Made by a program: the position numbers and the translations under genes. This document shows positions 57,279 to 64,000 of a stretch of 64,000 bases of DNA, in pieces (position 1 is the stretch's first letter; each line of letters opens with the position of its first letter). Source of the DNA: Streptomyces griseus (GTDB lineage Bacteria > Actinomycetota > Actinomycetes > Streptomycetales > Streptomycetaceae); contig NZ_MDKB01000003.1 in NCBI RefSeq assembly GCF_001715295.1, positions 1,133,954 through 1,197,953 on the forward strand, read 5' to 3'. The notes beneath the pieces are model-generated. The model was given only the letters and a program-made list of their open reading frames with translations, was not told where the DNA came from and ran no database searches.

Positions 57279-59464
57279 GCGACCGGCCTCCGGTCCCTCT
57301 CCGCGTTCCTGCGGTTCTGTGTACCGCCGGGGGCCTCGACCACTCCCGTACGGCGCAGCTTCTGCCAGCGCAGCCGGCCGCCGGTGAGAGCGGTGATCCA
57401 GGACTGGAGCAGTACGACGTACATGAGCTGCCGGTAGAGGACCTGCTGAAGCGGCAGGGAGATCAGGTGGGTCATGCGTTCCTTGTCGAGCCGGAACGCG
57501 TAGGCGGCGCAGACGGCCTGCACCAGCAGCACGCCGAACCAGGCGGCGACCGTCTTCCCCGTCGGGCCGAAGACCAGCCCGTACAGCAGGAAGACGTCGA
57601 TGAGGGGGGCGAGCAGCGGGGCCACCACCATGAACAGGGAGACGAACGGCAGTCCGACGCGCCCGAAACGGCCCGAGGGCCCCCGCTCGACGACCGCCCT
57701 GCGGTGCTTCCAGATGGCCTGCATCGTGCCGTACGACCACCGGTAGCGCTGGGACCACAGCTGCTGCACGGACTCCGGCGCCTCGGTCCAGGCCCGGGCG
57801 TTCTCCGCGTAGACGACCCGCCAGCCGTCGCGGTGCAGGGCCATGGTGACGTCGGTGTCCTCGGCGAGGGTGTCCTCGCTCATCCCGCCGATCCGGTCCA
57901 GGGCGTCCCGGCGGAAGGCGCCGACCGCGCCGGGGATGGTGGGCATGCAGCCCAGCAGGTCGTACATCCTGCGGTCGAGGTTGAAGCCCATGACGTATTC
58001 GATGTGCTGCCAGGCGCCGATCAGCGAATCGCGGTTGCCGACCTTGGCGTTGCCGGCGACGGCCCCGACCCGGTGGTCGGCGAACGGCTGGACGAGCTCG
58101 CGCACGGTGGAGGGCTCGAAGACCGTGTCGCCGTCCATCATCACGACGATGTCGTGACGGGCGTGCGCTATGCCGTTGTTGAGGGCCGCCGGTTTGCCGG
58201 CGTTGGCCTGCCGGACCACGCGGACGTTCGGTATCCGCATCGCCTCGACGACGTCGGCCGTACCGTCCGTCGAGCCGTCGTCGATGACGATGACCTCGAT
58301 CGGGTAGTCGCTGGCCACGAGCGAGCGCACGGTCGACGCGATGCACTTGCGCTCGTTGTACGCGGGCACCAGCACCGACACCGGGCGGGTGAACGGCTCG
58401 CCCCAGGAGAAGCCCCTGCGGCGCACCTTCCTGGCGTGCAGGAAGGACAGCAGCAGCATCAGGCCGAAGCGGACCATGACGAGGACCCCGATGACCGCGA
58501 GGCCGACCACGAGCACGCTGGTGACGTGCTCGGAGATGCCGACACCGTAGACGAACGCCTTGCCCTTCCAGAGCGCGAAGCCGCTGACCGGGGTGTGGGC
58601 GCTGGAGGCGCCGAGAGCCGCGGTGAGGTTGGTGAACTCGTAGCCGCGCTCCTGCATCTGCGGCAGGAACTTCCCCAGGGCGGCCACGGTCTGCGAGCGG
58701 TCGCCGCCGGAGTCGTGCATCAGGATGACGGCGCCCTTGCCGTCCTCGGGCGTGGCCTGCTCGATGATCGCCCGGACACCGGGGCGCTTCCAGTCCTCGC
58801 TGTCGGTGTCGTTCACGACGGTGAGGTAGCCGCGGCCGCCGATGTACTGCGTCACCGGCCAGGACTTGTCGTCCATGGCGTCGGAGAACGAGGAGTAGGG
58901 GGGCCGGAAGAGGGAGGTGCGGATGCCCGCCGCCCCGGCCAGCGCCAGCTGGTTCTGGGAGAGCTCCCAGTCGATGCGGCGGGCCGACTGGAAGGAGAGG
59001 TCGGGGTGGTTGAAGGTGTGCAGCCCCACCTCGTGGCCCTCGTCGACCATGCGCCGTACGAGGCCCGGGTAGCGCGAGGCCATGGTGCCGGTCACGAAGA
59101 ACACCCCGTGCGCGTGGTGCTCCTTGAGCTCGTCCAGGACGCGGGGGGTCCAGACCGGGTCCGGACCGTCGTCGAAGGTCAGGACGATCCGGTGGTCGGG
59201 TATCCGGAGAGTCCCGGCCTTGCCGGGTGTGCGGGCGTCGATGACCGGTCCGCCGTCGAGGACCTCGGGGGGCACCTGGGTGGTCGGAGCGGGAGGCTGG
59301 ACGCGGTGGTCGGCGAGGATCTCGCTGTGCACGTACCCGCGCAGCATCAGCATGGCGAGGAGGGCGACGAGGAGGAGCGAGGGGAGCAGGTAGCGCATGG
59401 GGAGCCTGCGCCGAGCGGTCCGCTTCTTCCTGTGCTGCCCGGCCCGCGGGGCGGGGGGTGTCAT
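57275..59464 (-). CDS. matB: MatB: bifunctional polysaccharide deacetylase and GT2 synthase
   Basis: A 729-residue membrane protein. After TM1 (about 25-42) there is a NodB deacetylase domain: TFDDGPDP (Asp98/Asp99), metal His149 and His153 in GLHTFNHP, RPPYSS. Following TM helices (about 305-340) comes a GT2 processive glycosyltransferase: VSVLVPAYNERKCI, VIDDGSTDGT, MMDGDTVF, AEDTDVTMAL and QRYRWSYGTM, then three or more TM helices. In S. coelicolor, MatB makes a poly-beta-1,6-GlcNAc-like adhesive glycan that drives pellet formation. Its ATG follows the matA stop with no gap. Confidence 0.93.
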   Translation of the reverse strand: MTPPAPRAGQHRKKRTARRRLPMRYLLPSLLLVALLAMLMLRGYVHSEILADHRVQPPAPTTQVPPEVLDGGPVIDARTPGKAGTLRIPDHRIVLTFDDGPDPVWTPRVLDELKEHHAHGVFFVTGTMASRYPGLVRRMVDEGHEVGLHTFNHPDLSFQSARRIDWELSQNQLALAGAAGIRTSLFRPPYSSFSDAMDDKSWPVTQYIGGRGYLTVVNDTDSEDWKRPGVRAIIEQATPEDGKGAVILMHDSGGDRSQTVAALGKFLPQMQERGYEFTNLTAALGASSAHTPVSGFALWKGKAFVYGVGISEHVTSVLVVGLAVIGVLVMVRFGLMLLLSFLHARKVRRRGFSWGEPFTRPVSVLVPAYNERKCIASTVRSLVASDYPIEVIVIDDGSTDGTADVVEAMRIPNVRVVRQANAGKPAALNNGIAHARHDIVVMMDGDTVFEPSTVRELVQPFADHRVGAVAGNAKVGNRDSLIGAWQHIEYVMGFNLDRRMYDLLGCMPTIPGAVGAFRRDALDRIGGMSEDTLAEDTDVTMALHRDGWRVVYAENARAWTEAPESVQQLWSQRYRWSYGTMQAIWKHRRAVVERGPSGRFGRVGLPFVSLFMVVAPLLAPLIDVFLLYGLVFGPTGKTVAAWFGVLLVQAVCAAYAFRLDKERMTHLISLPLQQVLYRQLMYVVLLQSWITALTGGRLRWQKLRRTGVVEAPGGTQNRRNAERDRRPVA

Positions 59465-60130
59465 CTACTGGGCGCCTTCTCCTGGTTGCACCGGTGGGGC
59501 GGCGGGGTCCGGGAGCGCCGGCGCGCTCTCCTCGACGGGGCTCCCGGTACCGGCCGACGGCGTGGGACTGCCGGAGGACGGGGCGGGGGCCGGGGTCTCG
59601 GGGACGGGCGCCGCGGGTGCGTCCTCCGTCCTGGGCGGAGCACTGGTCCCGGGGGCCGAGGCCGGCGCGCCGCGGCCCGCCGGGAGGAGGCCGGAGGAGG
59701 CGGCGGACGGGAGGTCCGTGGGGGCGGAGGGAGAGGCGTCGGGGCCGGCGCCCGGAACCTCCTCCGCCGCGCTCCCGGTGGGGACGGGCCGTACCCCGAC
59801 GTCGCCCGCCTTCTGCTCCTCCTGCCCGGAGAGCGGAAGCAACGGGGCCGAGGAGTTCCCGCCGAGCACGGCGACCACCAGGGTCACGGCGTAGGCGGCG
59901 CAGATCCCTGCGAGCAGCCAGCCCAGCCGCCGGTACGTCTTGCTGCGGCGTCCGCTCTCGTCGACGAAGACGGGCCCGTCGGCAAGGCCGGGGACGCGTG
60001 GGTCGGCGGGCAGTTCGGAGAGGTGCCGGCCGAGTGCGCCCAGTTGGATCGTGACCTCGTGCGGCTCGTGGGTATGCCCGGTACGGGTATCTTCGCGCCA
60101 ATTTTCCACGGGTGTTCGCTCTTCCCCCAC
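59465..60130 (-). CDS. matA: MatA: single-pass membrane partner of MatB
   Basis: A 221-residue protein from GTG 60130. The N-terminal 65 residues are cytoplasmic, with RTGHTHEPHEVTIQLGALGRHL. One TM helix (about 68-90, LGWLLAGICAAYAVTLVVAVLGG) is followed by an external Pro/Ala/Ser-rich region of about 130 residues with no recognisable domain. The TAG stop abuts the matB ATG. Identified as MatA from size, topology and its place directly before MatB. Needed together with MatB for hyphal aggregation in S. coelicolor; its molecular role is unclear. Confidence 0.82.
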   Translation of the reverse strand: MGEERTPVENWREDTRTGHTHEPHEVTIQLGALGRHLSELPADPRVPGLADGPVFVDESGRRSKTYRRLGWLLAGICAAYAVTLVVAVLGGNSSAPLLPLSGQEEQKAGDVGVRPVPTGSAAEEVPGAGPDASPSAPTDLPSAASSGLLPAGRGAPASAPGTSAPPRTEDAPAAPVPETPAPAPSSGSPTPSAGTGSPVEESAPALPDPAAPPVQPGEGAQ

Positions 60131-60249
60131 TCAGTGAAACAGGCGCGCGGAAATGACTGGTTTCTTGCCGTCGGACGGGCCCCCACCCTGCCCTCGCGCC
60201 ACGTACCACCGTGCACCGGGGCTCCGAATGTAGCGCACCACCGCCACAT

Positions 60250-61245
60250 TCAGGACCGCGTCTCAGTGGTTGTGAAGAAACGGTGACGCATGAGTGATGC
60301 GTCGGTTTCGGGCAGCCACGATTCAGGTGGCCTCACCATCCATCCCTCCGCGGCAGCCAGTTCGGCCGCGGCGGCCCGCAGGGCACCCAGTCCGGGATGG
60401 TCCGGTCCGGCGCGCCACACCATCATCAGGGGCGACAGGGGCACCGGGCGCACCAGGGGGCGGACCACCGTGCCGGGCAGCGGCGGGAAGTCGACGACGG
60501 CCAGTACCGGATTCCCCGACTTCGCCATCACCCGCTGGAATTCGGCCACTCCCACGGCGAGCGGAGCGGGGGGAGCGAGCACGATGTCCCACTCCGCGAA
60601 CAGCCGGGAGGCCAGATCCGTCCACTCCAGGGTGCGCGTGTTGCCCGCCCCCGCGTAGACGGTCTCGCCGGACAACTCGTCCATGGCGACGACCGGGCGG
60701 GCGGCGAGGTGATGCTCGCGCGGCAGCATGACGGCCATCGGCTCGTACCGCACCGGCTGTACGCGGAGGCGGGCGAGCACGCCCGGTTCGAGCCCGGCGG
60801 CCCGCCCGAAGGAGACGTCGAGACGGCCGGCGAGCACCTCGCCGGCCGCGTAGGTCAGGCCGCTCTCGAAGCGGGCCATCAACTCGCACTCGGGCGCGAG
60901 CTCACGCGCCCTGGCCAGCACCCTGGCCGCCGCCATCCCGTCGGTGTTGAGGTCCACGAGCAACGGCCGGGCGGCCGGATCGGCGAACGCGGCGGCGAGG
61001 TGGTCCTGCGCGTCGAGCACCCGCCGCGCGTACGGCAGGAGCCTCTCCCCGTCCGGCGTGAGGGAGACCTGGCGGGTGGTGCGTACGAACAACTCCCTGC
61101 CCAGCTCGCGCTCCAGTCGGCGGATGTCCCGGCTCAGCGCCTGCTGCGCCAGGTAGAGCCGGGCGGCGGCCCGGGTGAAGTGCAGTTCCTCGGCCACGGC
61201 GAGGAAGGCGCGCAGGAGCCGGGGGTCGATGTCGGAGGGTGCCAT
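60250..61245 (-). CDS. LysR-family transcriptional regulator
   Basis: A 331-residue regulator. N-terminal winged helix about 8-66: LLRAFLAVAEELHFTRAAARLYLAQQALSRDIRRLE. Substrate-binding domain about 90-300. It is divergent from a MFS transporter at 61329, with an 83-bp shared gap that should contain its T-N11-A binding sites, so it likely controls that transporter. The inducer is not known. It also lies 119 bases upstream of matA on the same strand, but no functional link to the mat genes is implied by sequence. Confidence 0.92.
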   Translation of the reverse strand: MAPSDIDPRLLRAFLAVAEELHFTRAAARLYLAQQALSRDIRRLERELGRELFVRTTRQVSLTPDGERLLPYARRVLDAQDHLAAAFADPAARPLLVDLNTDGMAAARVLARARELAPECELMARFESGLTYAAGEVLAGRLDVSFGRAAGLEPGVLARLRVQPVRYEPMAVMLPREHHLAARPVVAMDELSGETVYAGAGNTRTLEWTDLASRLFAEWDIVLAPPAPLAVGVAEFQRVMAKSGNPVLAVVDFPPLPGTVVRPLVRPVPLSPLMMVWRAGPDHPGLGALRAAAAELAAAEGWMVRPPESWLPETDASLMRHRFFTTTETRS

Positions 61246-61328
61246 CCCAGAAATTTACAACGGGAGTGCGTGAATCGGTGCGGAGCAGGTGTTGGACGGT
61301 CCGGACCCGGCGCGGTGAGAGTTGACGC

Positions 61329-62618
61329 GTGCCCGACGAAACCCTCGCCACCCCGCCTCCGCCCCGCCTGTCCACGCCTCCCGCGCCCGTTGCCGCGCCC
61401 GCACCCATCGCCAGGCCTGCGGCCGAGCCCGGCAACCCGTACCGCCGGCTGCTCGCCACCCCCGGCGCGCGCGCCTTCACCGCGGGCAACCTCATCGCCC
61501 GGCTCCCCATGGGGATGTTCAGCGTCAGCGCCGTCATCATGATCGCCGGGGCGCACGGGTCGTACGCCCTGGCCGGAGCGGTCACCGCGACCGGGCTGGC
61601 CGCGACCGCCGTGGTCGCCCCCTGGACGGCCCGGCTCGTCGACCGGTACGGGCAGGCCAGGATCGCCGTGCCCGCCACCGCCGTCGCCGCGCTCGGCTCG
61701 CTCGCCCTCGTGCTCTGCGTGCACTACGACGCCCCCGTCTGGACCCTCTTCGCCTCCTACGCGGCCACGGCCACCACGCCCAACACCGGCGGGATGTCCC
61801 GGGCCCGGTGGGCGCACCTGCACAAGGGCGATCCGGCCGCCCTGCACACCGCGAACTCCTTCGAACAGGCCGTCGACGAGCTGTGCTTCATGCTCGGCCC
61901 CGTGCTGGCCGCCTCTCTGTGCGGGGCGCTCTTCCCCGAGGCCGGCACCCTCACCGGTGCGGTCCTGCTGATGACGGGCGTCGTGGTCTTCGCCGCCCAG
62001 CGGGCGACCGAACCCCCGGTGGCCCCCCGCGACACCCGCGCGGGCTCCCCGCTGCGGGCCCGGGGCATGCCCGCCCTGCTGACCGTCTTCCTCGCCACGG
62101 GTGCCGTCTTCGGTGCCATGGAGGTGGTCTCGATCGCCCATGCCGGGGGCGCGATCCTCGCCCTCCAGGCGGGCGGCTCCTGCGTGGCCGGACTGCTCTA
62201 CGGGTCGCTGCGTCCCGCCGCGAGCGTCGAGCGCCGGCTGGTCCTCTGCCTCACGGGCATGACCGCGCTGATGTCCCTCCCGCTGATCGCCGCGTCCACC
62301 ACCGGCTCCCTGCCGGTACTGGCGGGCTGCCTCCTGCTGGCGGGCGCGGCCACGGCGCCCACCATGGTCACCGGCATGACACTGATCCAGCGACTCACCC
62401 CGCAGGCACAACTCAACGAGGGCATGACACTCGCCGTCACCGCGCTCCTGGGCGGCATAGCGGCAGGCTCGGCGACCGGCGGCTGGCTGGTGGAACACGC
62501 GGGTACGGCCACGGGTTACGCGGCACCGCTGTGCGCGGCGGCCCTGGCCCTGGTCATCGCGGCGGTCCCGTTCGCGGCGCCGCGCCGGCCCGCACCGGGC
62601 GCCACGGACGGCGCATGA
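61329..62618 (+). CDS. MFS transporter
   Basis: A 429-residue transporter from GTG 61329 with GGTGAGAG upstream. A Pro/Ala-rich N-terminus (about 1-40) precedes 12 helices. The loop after helix 2, TARLVDRYGQARIAV, is a form of the MFS motif A; GMSRARWAHLHKG follows helix 4. Divergent from the LysR regulator. By architecture it resembles small-molecule exporters of actinomycetes. Substrate unknown. Confidence 0.9.
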   Translation: MPDETLATPPPPRLSTPPAPVAAPAPIARPAAEPGNPYRRLLATPGARAFTAGNLIARLPMGMFSVSAVIMIAGAHGSYALAGAVTATGLAATAVVAPWTARLVDRYGQARIAVPATAVAALGSLALVLCVHYDAPVWTLFASYAATATTPNTGGMSRARWAHLHKGDPAALHTANSFEQAVDELCFMLGPVLAASLCGALFPEAGTLTGAVLLMTGVVVFAAQRATEPPVAPRDTRAGSPLRARGMPALLTVFLATGAVFGAMEVVSIAHAGGAILALQAGGSCVAGLLYGSLRPAASVERRLVLCLTGMTALMSLPLIAASTTGSLPVLAGCLLLAGAATAPTMVTGMTLIQRLTPQAQLNEGMTLAVTALLGGIAAGSATGGWLVEHAGTATGYAAPLCAAALALVIAAVPFAAPRRPAPGATDGA

Positions 62619-62736
62619 ACGTCCTCGCGCCTTCGCACATTCCGCGCCGCGTTCCGCCCGCCCGCGGCCCCTCACCGAGACGCGGAGGTACCCGCGCCGG
62701 CGGCCCGCCGTCCCCGAACCGGCCGGCCGGGACGTG

Positions 62737-62779
62737 AAAAAGCCTCCGCCCCGCGAGTGAACTCGCGGGGCGGAGGCTT
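62737..62779 (-). terminator. ssrA intrinsic terminator
   Basis: A 19-bp perfect stem AAGCCTCCGCCCCGCGAGT (62740-62758) with 62761-62779, followed on the minus strand by five Ts. It begins 9 bases after the tmRNA 3' end. This is a true U-tract terminator, rare in this window. Confidence 0.92.
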
Positions 62780-62787
62780 ACATGGGG

Positions 62788-63175
62788 TGGTGGAGATGGC
62801 GGGAATCGAACCCGCGTCCAACGGTGCAGAACCAGGGCTTCTCCGAGTGCAGTTCGCTGCGCTTTTCTCGGCCCCGGAGGTCACGCGAACAAGCCTCCGA
62901 CAGGCTCAGTCACTGTTTGATTTCCTTCTGGGCCCCGTGACCGGGCTCAGAAGTTTAGATCCCTGAATGATGCCAGGATCCGGGTCGGGATCACCCCCGG
63001 GCTGACACTCCGCAGAGTCTTCGCTTAGCTGCTAATTAGGCAGCGAGGGCGAAGGCGGAGGAATCGCGCTTGGAATTGGCGATTATTGGTTGCGACATAT
63101 GGTTTACGAGATCATTGCCGCTTCCTCGACTCGCTTCCCCTGCTTCGACATCCGCTGTCGAAACCGATCATCCCC
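62788..63175 (-). ncRNA. ssrA: tmRNA (transfer-messenger RNA)
   Basis: A 388-nt tmRNA that rescues stalled ribosomes. The 5' end GGGGATG (63175 down) pairs with CATCTCC at the 3' end, giving the 7-bp acceptor with one G-U pair; ACCA ends the gene at 62788. The T arm GCGGGTTCGATTCCCGC is clear. The tag reading frame starts with GCC at 63080 and encodes ANSKRDSSAFALAA before TAA (63036-63038). Pseudoknot segments flank the tag. It is followed by a U-tract terminator and sits 129 bases from smpB, its protein partner. Confidence 0.97.
63036..63080 (-). other. tmRNA tag reading frame
   Basis: 14 codons plus TAA reading ANSKRDSSAFALAA. The terminal ALAA is the ClpXP/SspB-type degradation signal common to tmRNA tags. 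The resume codon is GCC (Ala) at 63078-63080. Confidence 0.95.
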
Positions 63176-63304
63176 ATGTTGATTTTTCAAACGTGCACCT
63201 TCTGGGAGGCGCACGGCCCATCGTACGTGACCAACGCACACGGATGCCACCGTATTCCGGCGGCCCCGCGACCGAAGCCCCGGAGCGCGCCGTGCGGACC
63301 CCGG

Positions 63305-63793
63305 TCACGCGCTCCGCTGGCGCCGGCGGGCCGCCGAGATCGCGCGGTTCGTCTCCCGCGTGTCCTGCTTCTCGCGCAGCGTCTGCCGCTTGTCGTACTC
63401 CTTCTTGCCCTTCGCGAGCGCGATCTCGACCTTGACCCGGCCCTCCTTGAAGTACAGGGCCAGCGGCACGATGGTGTGGCCGCTCTCCTGCGACTTGGAC
63501 GCCAGCTTGTCGATCTCGGCCCGGTGCAGGAGCAGCTTGCGCTTCCGCTTGGCCGCGTGGTTGGTCCAGGTCCCCTGCACGTACTCGGGGACGTGGATGT
63601 TGTGCAGCCACGCCTCACCGTTGTCGATCTGGACGAAGCCGTCGACCAGCGACGCCCTGCCCATCCGCAGCGACTTGACCTCCGTGCCCATGAGCACGAG
63701 GCCGCACTCGTAGGTGTCGAGGATGTGGTAGTCGTGCCGCGCCTTCTTGTTCTGCGCGATCATCTTGCGCCCGGTGTCTTTTTCCTTGGCCAT
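63305..63793 (-). CDS. smpB: SsrA-binding protein SmpB
   Basis: A 162-residue RNA-binding protein that delivers tmRNA to stalled ribosomes. Start MAKEKDTGRKMIAQNKKARH. OB-fold hallmarks: LVLMGTEVKSLRMGRASLVDGFVQI, WTNHAAKRKRKLLLH, and the basic C-terminal tail KKEYDKRQTLREKQDTRETNRAISAAR that enters the decoding centre. It follows the S41 protease gene by 18 bases (same strand), so it is probably co-transcribed with it, and ssrA lies just downstream. Confidence 0.97.
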   Translation of the reverse strand: MAKEKDTGRKMIAQNKKARHDYHILDTYECGLVLMGTEVKSLRMGRASLVDGFVQIDNGEAWLHNIHVPEYVQGTWTNHAAKRKRKLLLHRAEIDKLASKSQESGHTIVPLALYFKEGRVKVEIALAKGKKEYDKRQTLREKQDTRETNRAISAARRRQRSA

Positions 63794-63814
63794 AGTGCGG
63801 TCATTTTCGCACTA
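63793..63814. promoter_or_regulatory. Inverted repeat over smpB start codon and upstream stop
   Basis: TAGTGCG (63793-63799) and CGCACTA (63808-63814) are perfect inverted copies with an 8-base AT-rich spacer. One arm includes the first base of the smpB ATG and the other the protease stop TAG. No clear ribosome site lies between them. Confidence 0.6.
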
Positions 63815-64000
63815 CGACCCACCCCCGAGGCCACTCAATACCGTCTCGGCCCGCTTCTGGGCCCCCCGGCCCGCCCCGACGTCCGGCGTGATGCCGTGCC
63901 CCTCGACGCTCCGGCCCGCCGGGGTGCGGTACTGCCCGACGGTCAGCTCGGCCACCGAGCCGTCCGGAAGCTCGCTGGGCATCTGCACGGCCCCCTTGCC
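63812..64000 (-). CDS. S41 C-terminal processing protease, C-terminal end only
   Basis: The last 62 codons of a CtpA-like peptidase, cut by the right edge. Visible text includes GKGAVQMPSELPDGSVAELT, then QYRTPAGRSVEGHGITPDV, matching the S41 catalytic core after the active-site Ser-Lys region: GKG at the start, TPxGRxxxGxGIxPD near the end. Stop TAG at 63812-63814. It is 18 bases upstream of smpB, as in other streptomycetes (from memory, the SCO2967-SCO2966 order). Confidence 0.9.
   Translation of the reverse strand, partial: GKGAVQMPSELPDGSVAELTVGQYRTPAGRSVEGHGITPDVGAGRGAQKRAETVLSGLGGGS

Noticed and set aside
55689..60209. A 1506-residue open frame covering the acyltransferase, matB and matA regions on the minus strand
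   Set aside because: Only the acyltransferase lies in this frame. The matA and matB proteins are in other frames with clear motifs and coupled starts, and the upstream part is Arg/Pro-rich shadow.
56852..60286. A 1144-residue plus-strand frame antisense to the mat operon
   Set aside because: No family motifs, typical antisense composition of a GC-rich coding strand.

Overview
The window is a high-GC actinobacterial chromosome segment, almost certainly Streptomyces. The evidence is an SsgA-like sporulation protein, a MatA/MatB pellet-formation pair, an HppD/Lrp pair, NnaR next to a NarK nitrate transporter, HupA next to MurA, and ssrA next to smpB. Gene order from the SsgA-like gene to smpB resembles, from memory, the stretch of the S. 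coelicolor chromosome around SCO2920-SCO2967. It therefore looks like conserved core with accessory inserts. No database search was run, so all homology statements rest on recognised motifs and neighbourhood.

Left part (1-25 kb). A secreted M6 protease is cut by the left edge. It is followed by a small membrane protein, two RDD membrane proteins and an SsgG-like protein. A self-contained six-gene module follows (5.4-11.9 kb): a histidine kinase and OmpR-type regulator diverge from a Cys-motif lipoprotein, a peptidoglycan-binding HlyD/MacA-like adaptor, a MacB-like ATPase and a FtsX/MacB permease, chained by 4-11 bp overlaps. Then come a GlcD-type FAD oxidase, a TPR protein, hppD with its divergent Lrp regulator, an ArsR/60-aa/MFS operon with a clear palindromic operator, a PDZ-less S16 (Lon-type) serine protease, an IclR regulator, an SF2 helicase and a 14-TM-type MFS exporter.

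Middle (25-44 kb). A tRNA-Cys gene is followed by a 7-kb type VII secretion-associated locus: lipoprotein, large DUF6571-like protein with a WXG motif, small WXG100-like protein, mycosin protease, PPE-like Pro/Gly-rich protein and a helical 170-aa protein. No secretion core (EccB/C/D/E) is present. Next is a three-subunit molybdenum hydroxylase operon (FAD, [2Fe-2S], Mo subunit) with two oddities: a ~440-residue disordered extension on the iron-sulfur subunit, and loss of the usual catalytic Glu motif in the Mo subunit. A GH20 hexosaminidase and sugar ABC transporter operon follows, with dre-like and other operators upstream.

Right part (44-64 kb). DUF3039 and YqgE proteins, murA, hupA, NAD-malic enzyme, a HelD-family RNA polymerase-displacing ATPase, a GNAT acetyltransferase, the nitrate regulator nnaR with narK, the matA-matB-acyltransferase exopolysaccharide operon, a LysR/MFS divergent pair, ssrA (tmRNA, tag ANSKRDSSAFALAA), smpB, and the C-terminus of an S41 protease at the right edge. 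Strong GC-rich hairpin terminators separate most convergent pairs.

Most long open frames on the opposite strand are GC-codon shadows and are not annotated. No CRISPR array, insertion sequence or transposase was seen.
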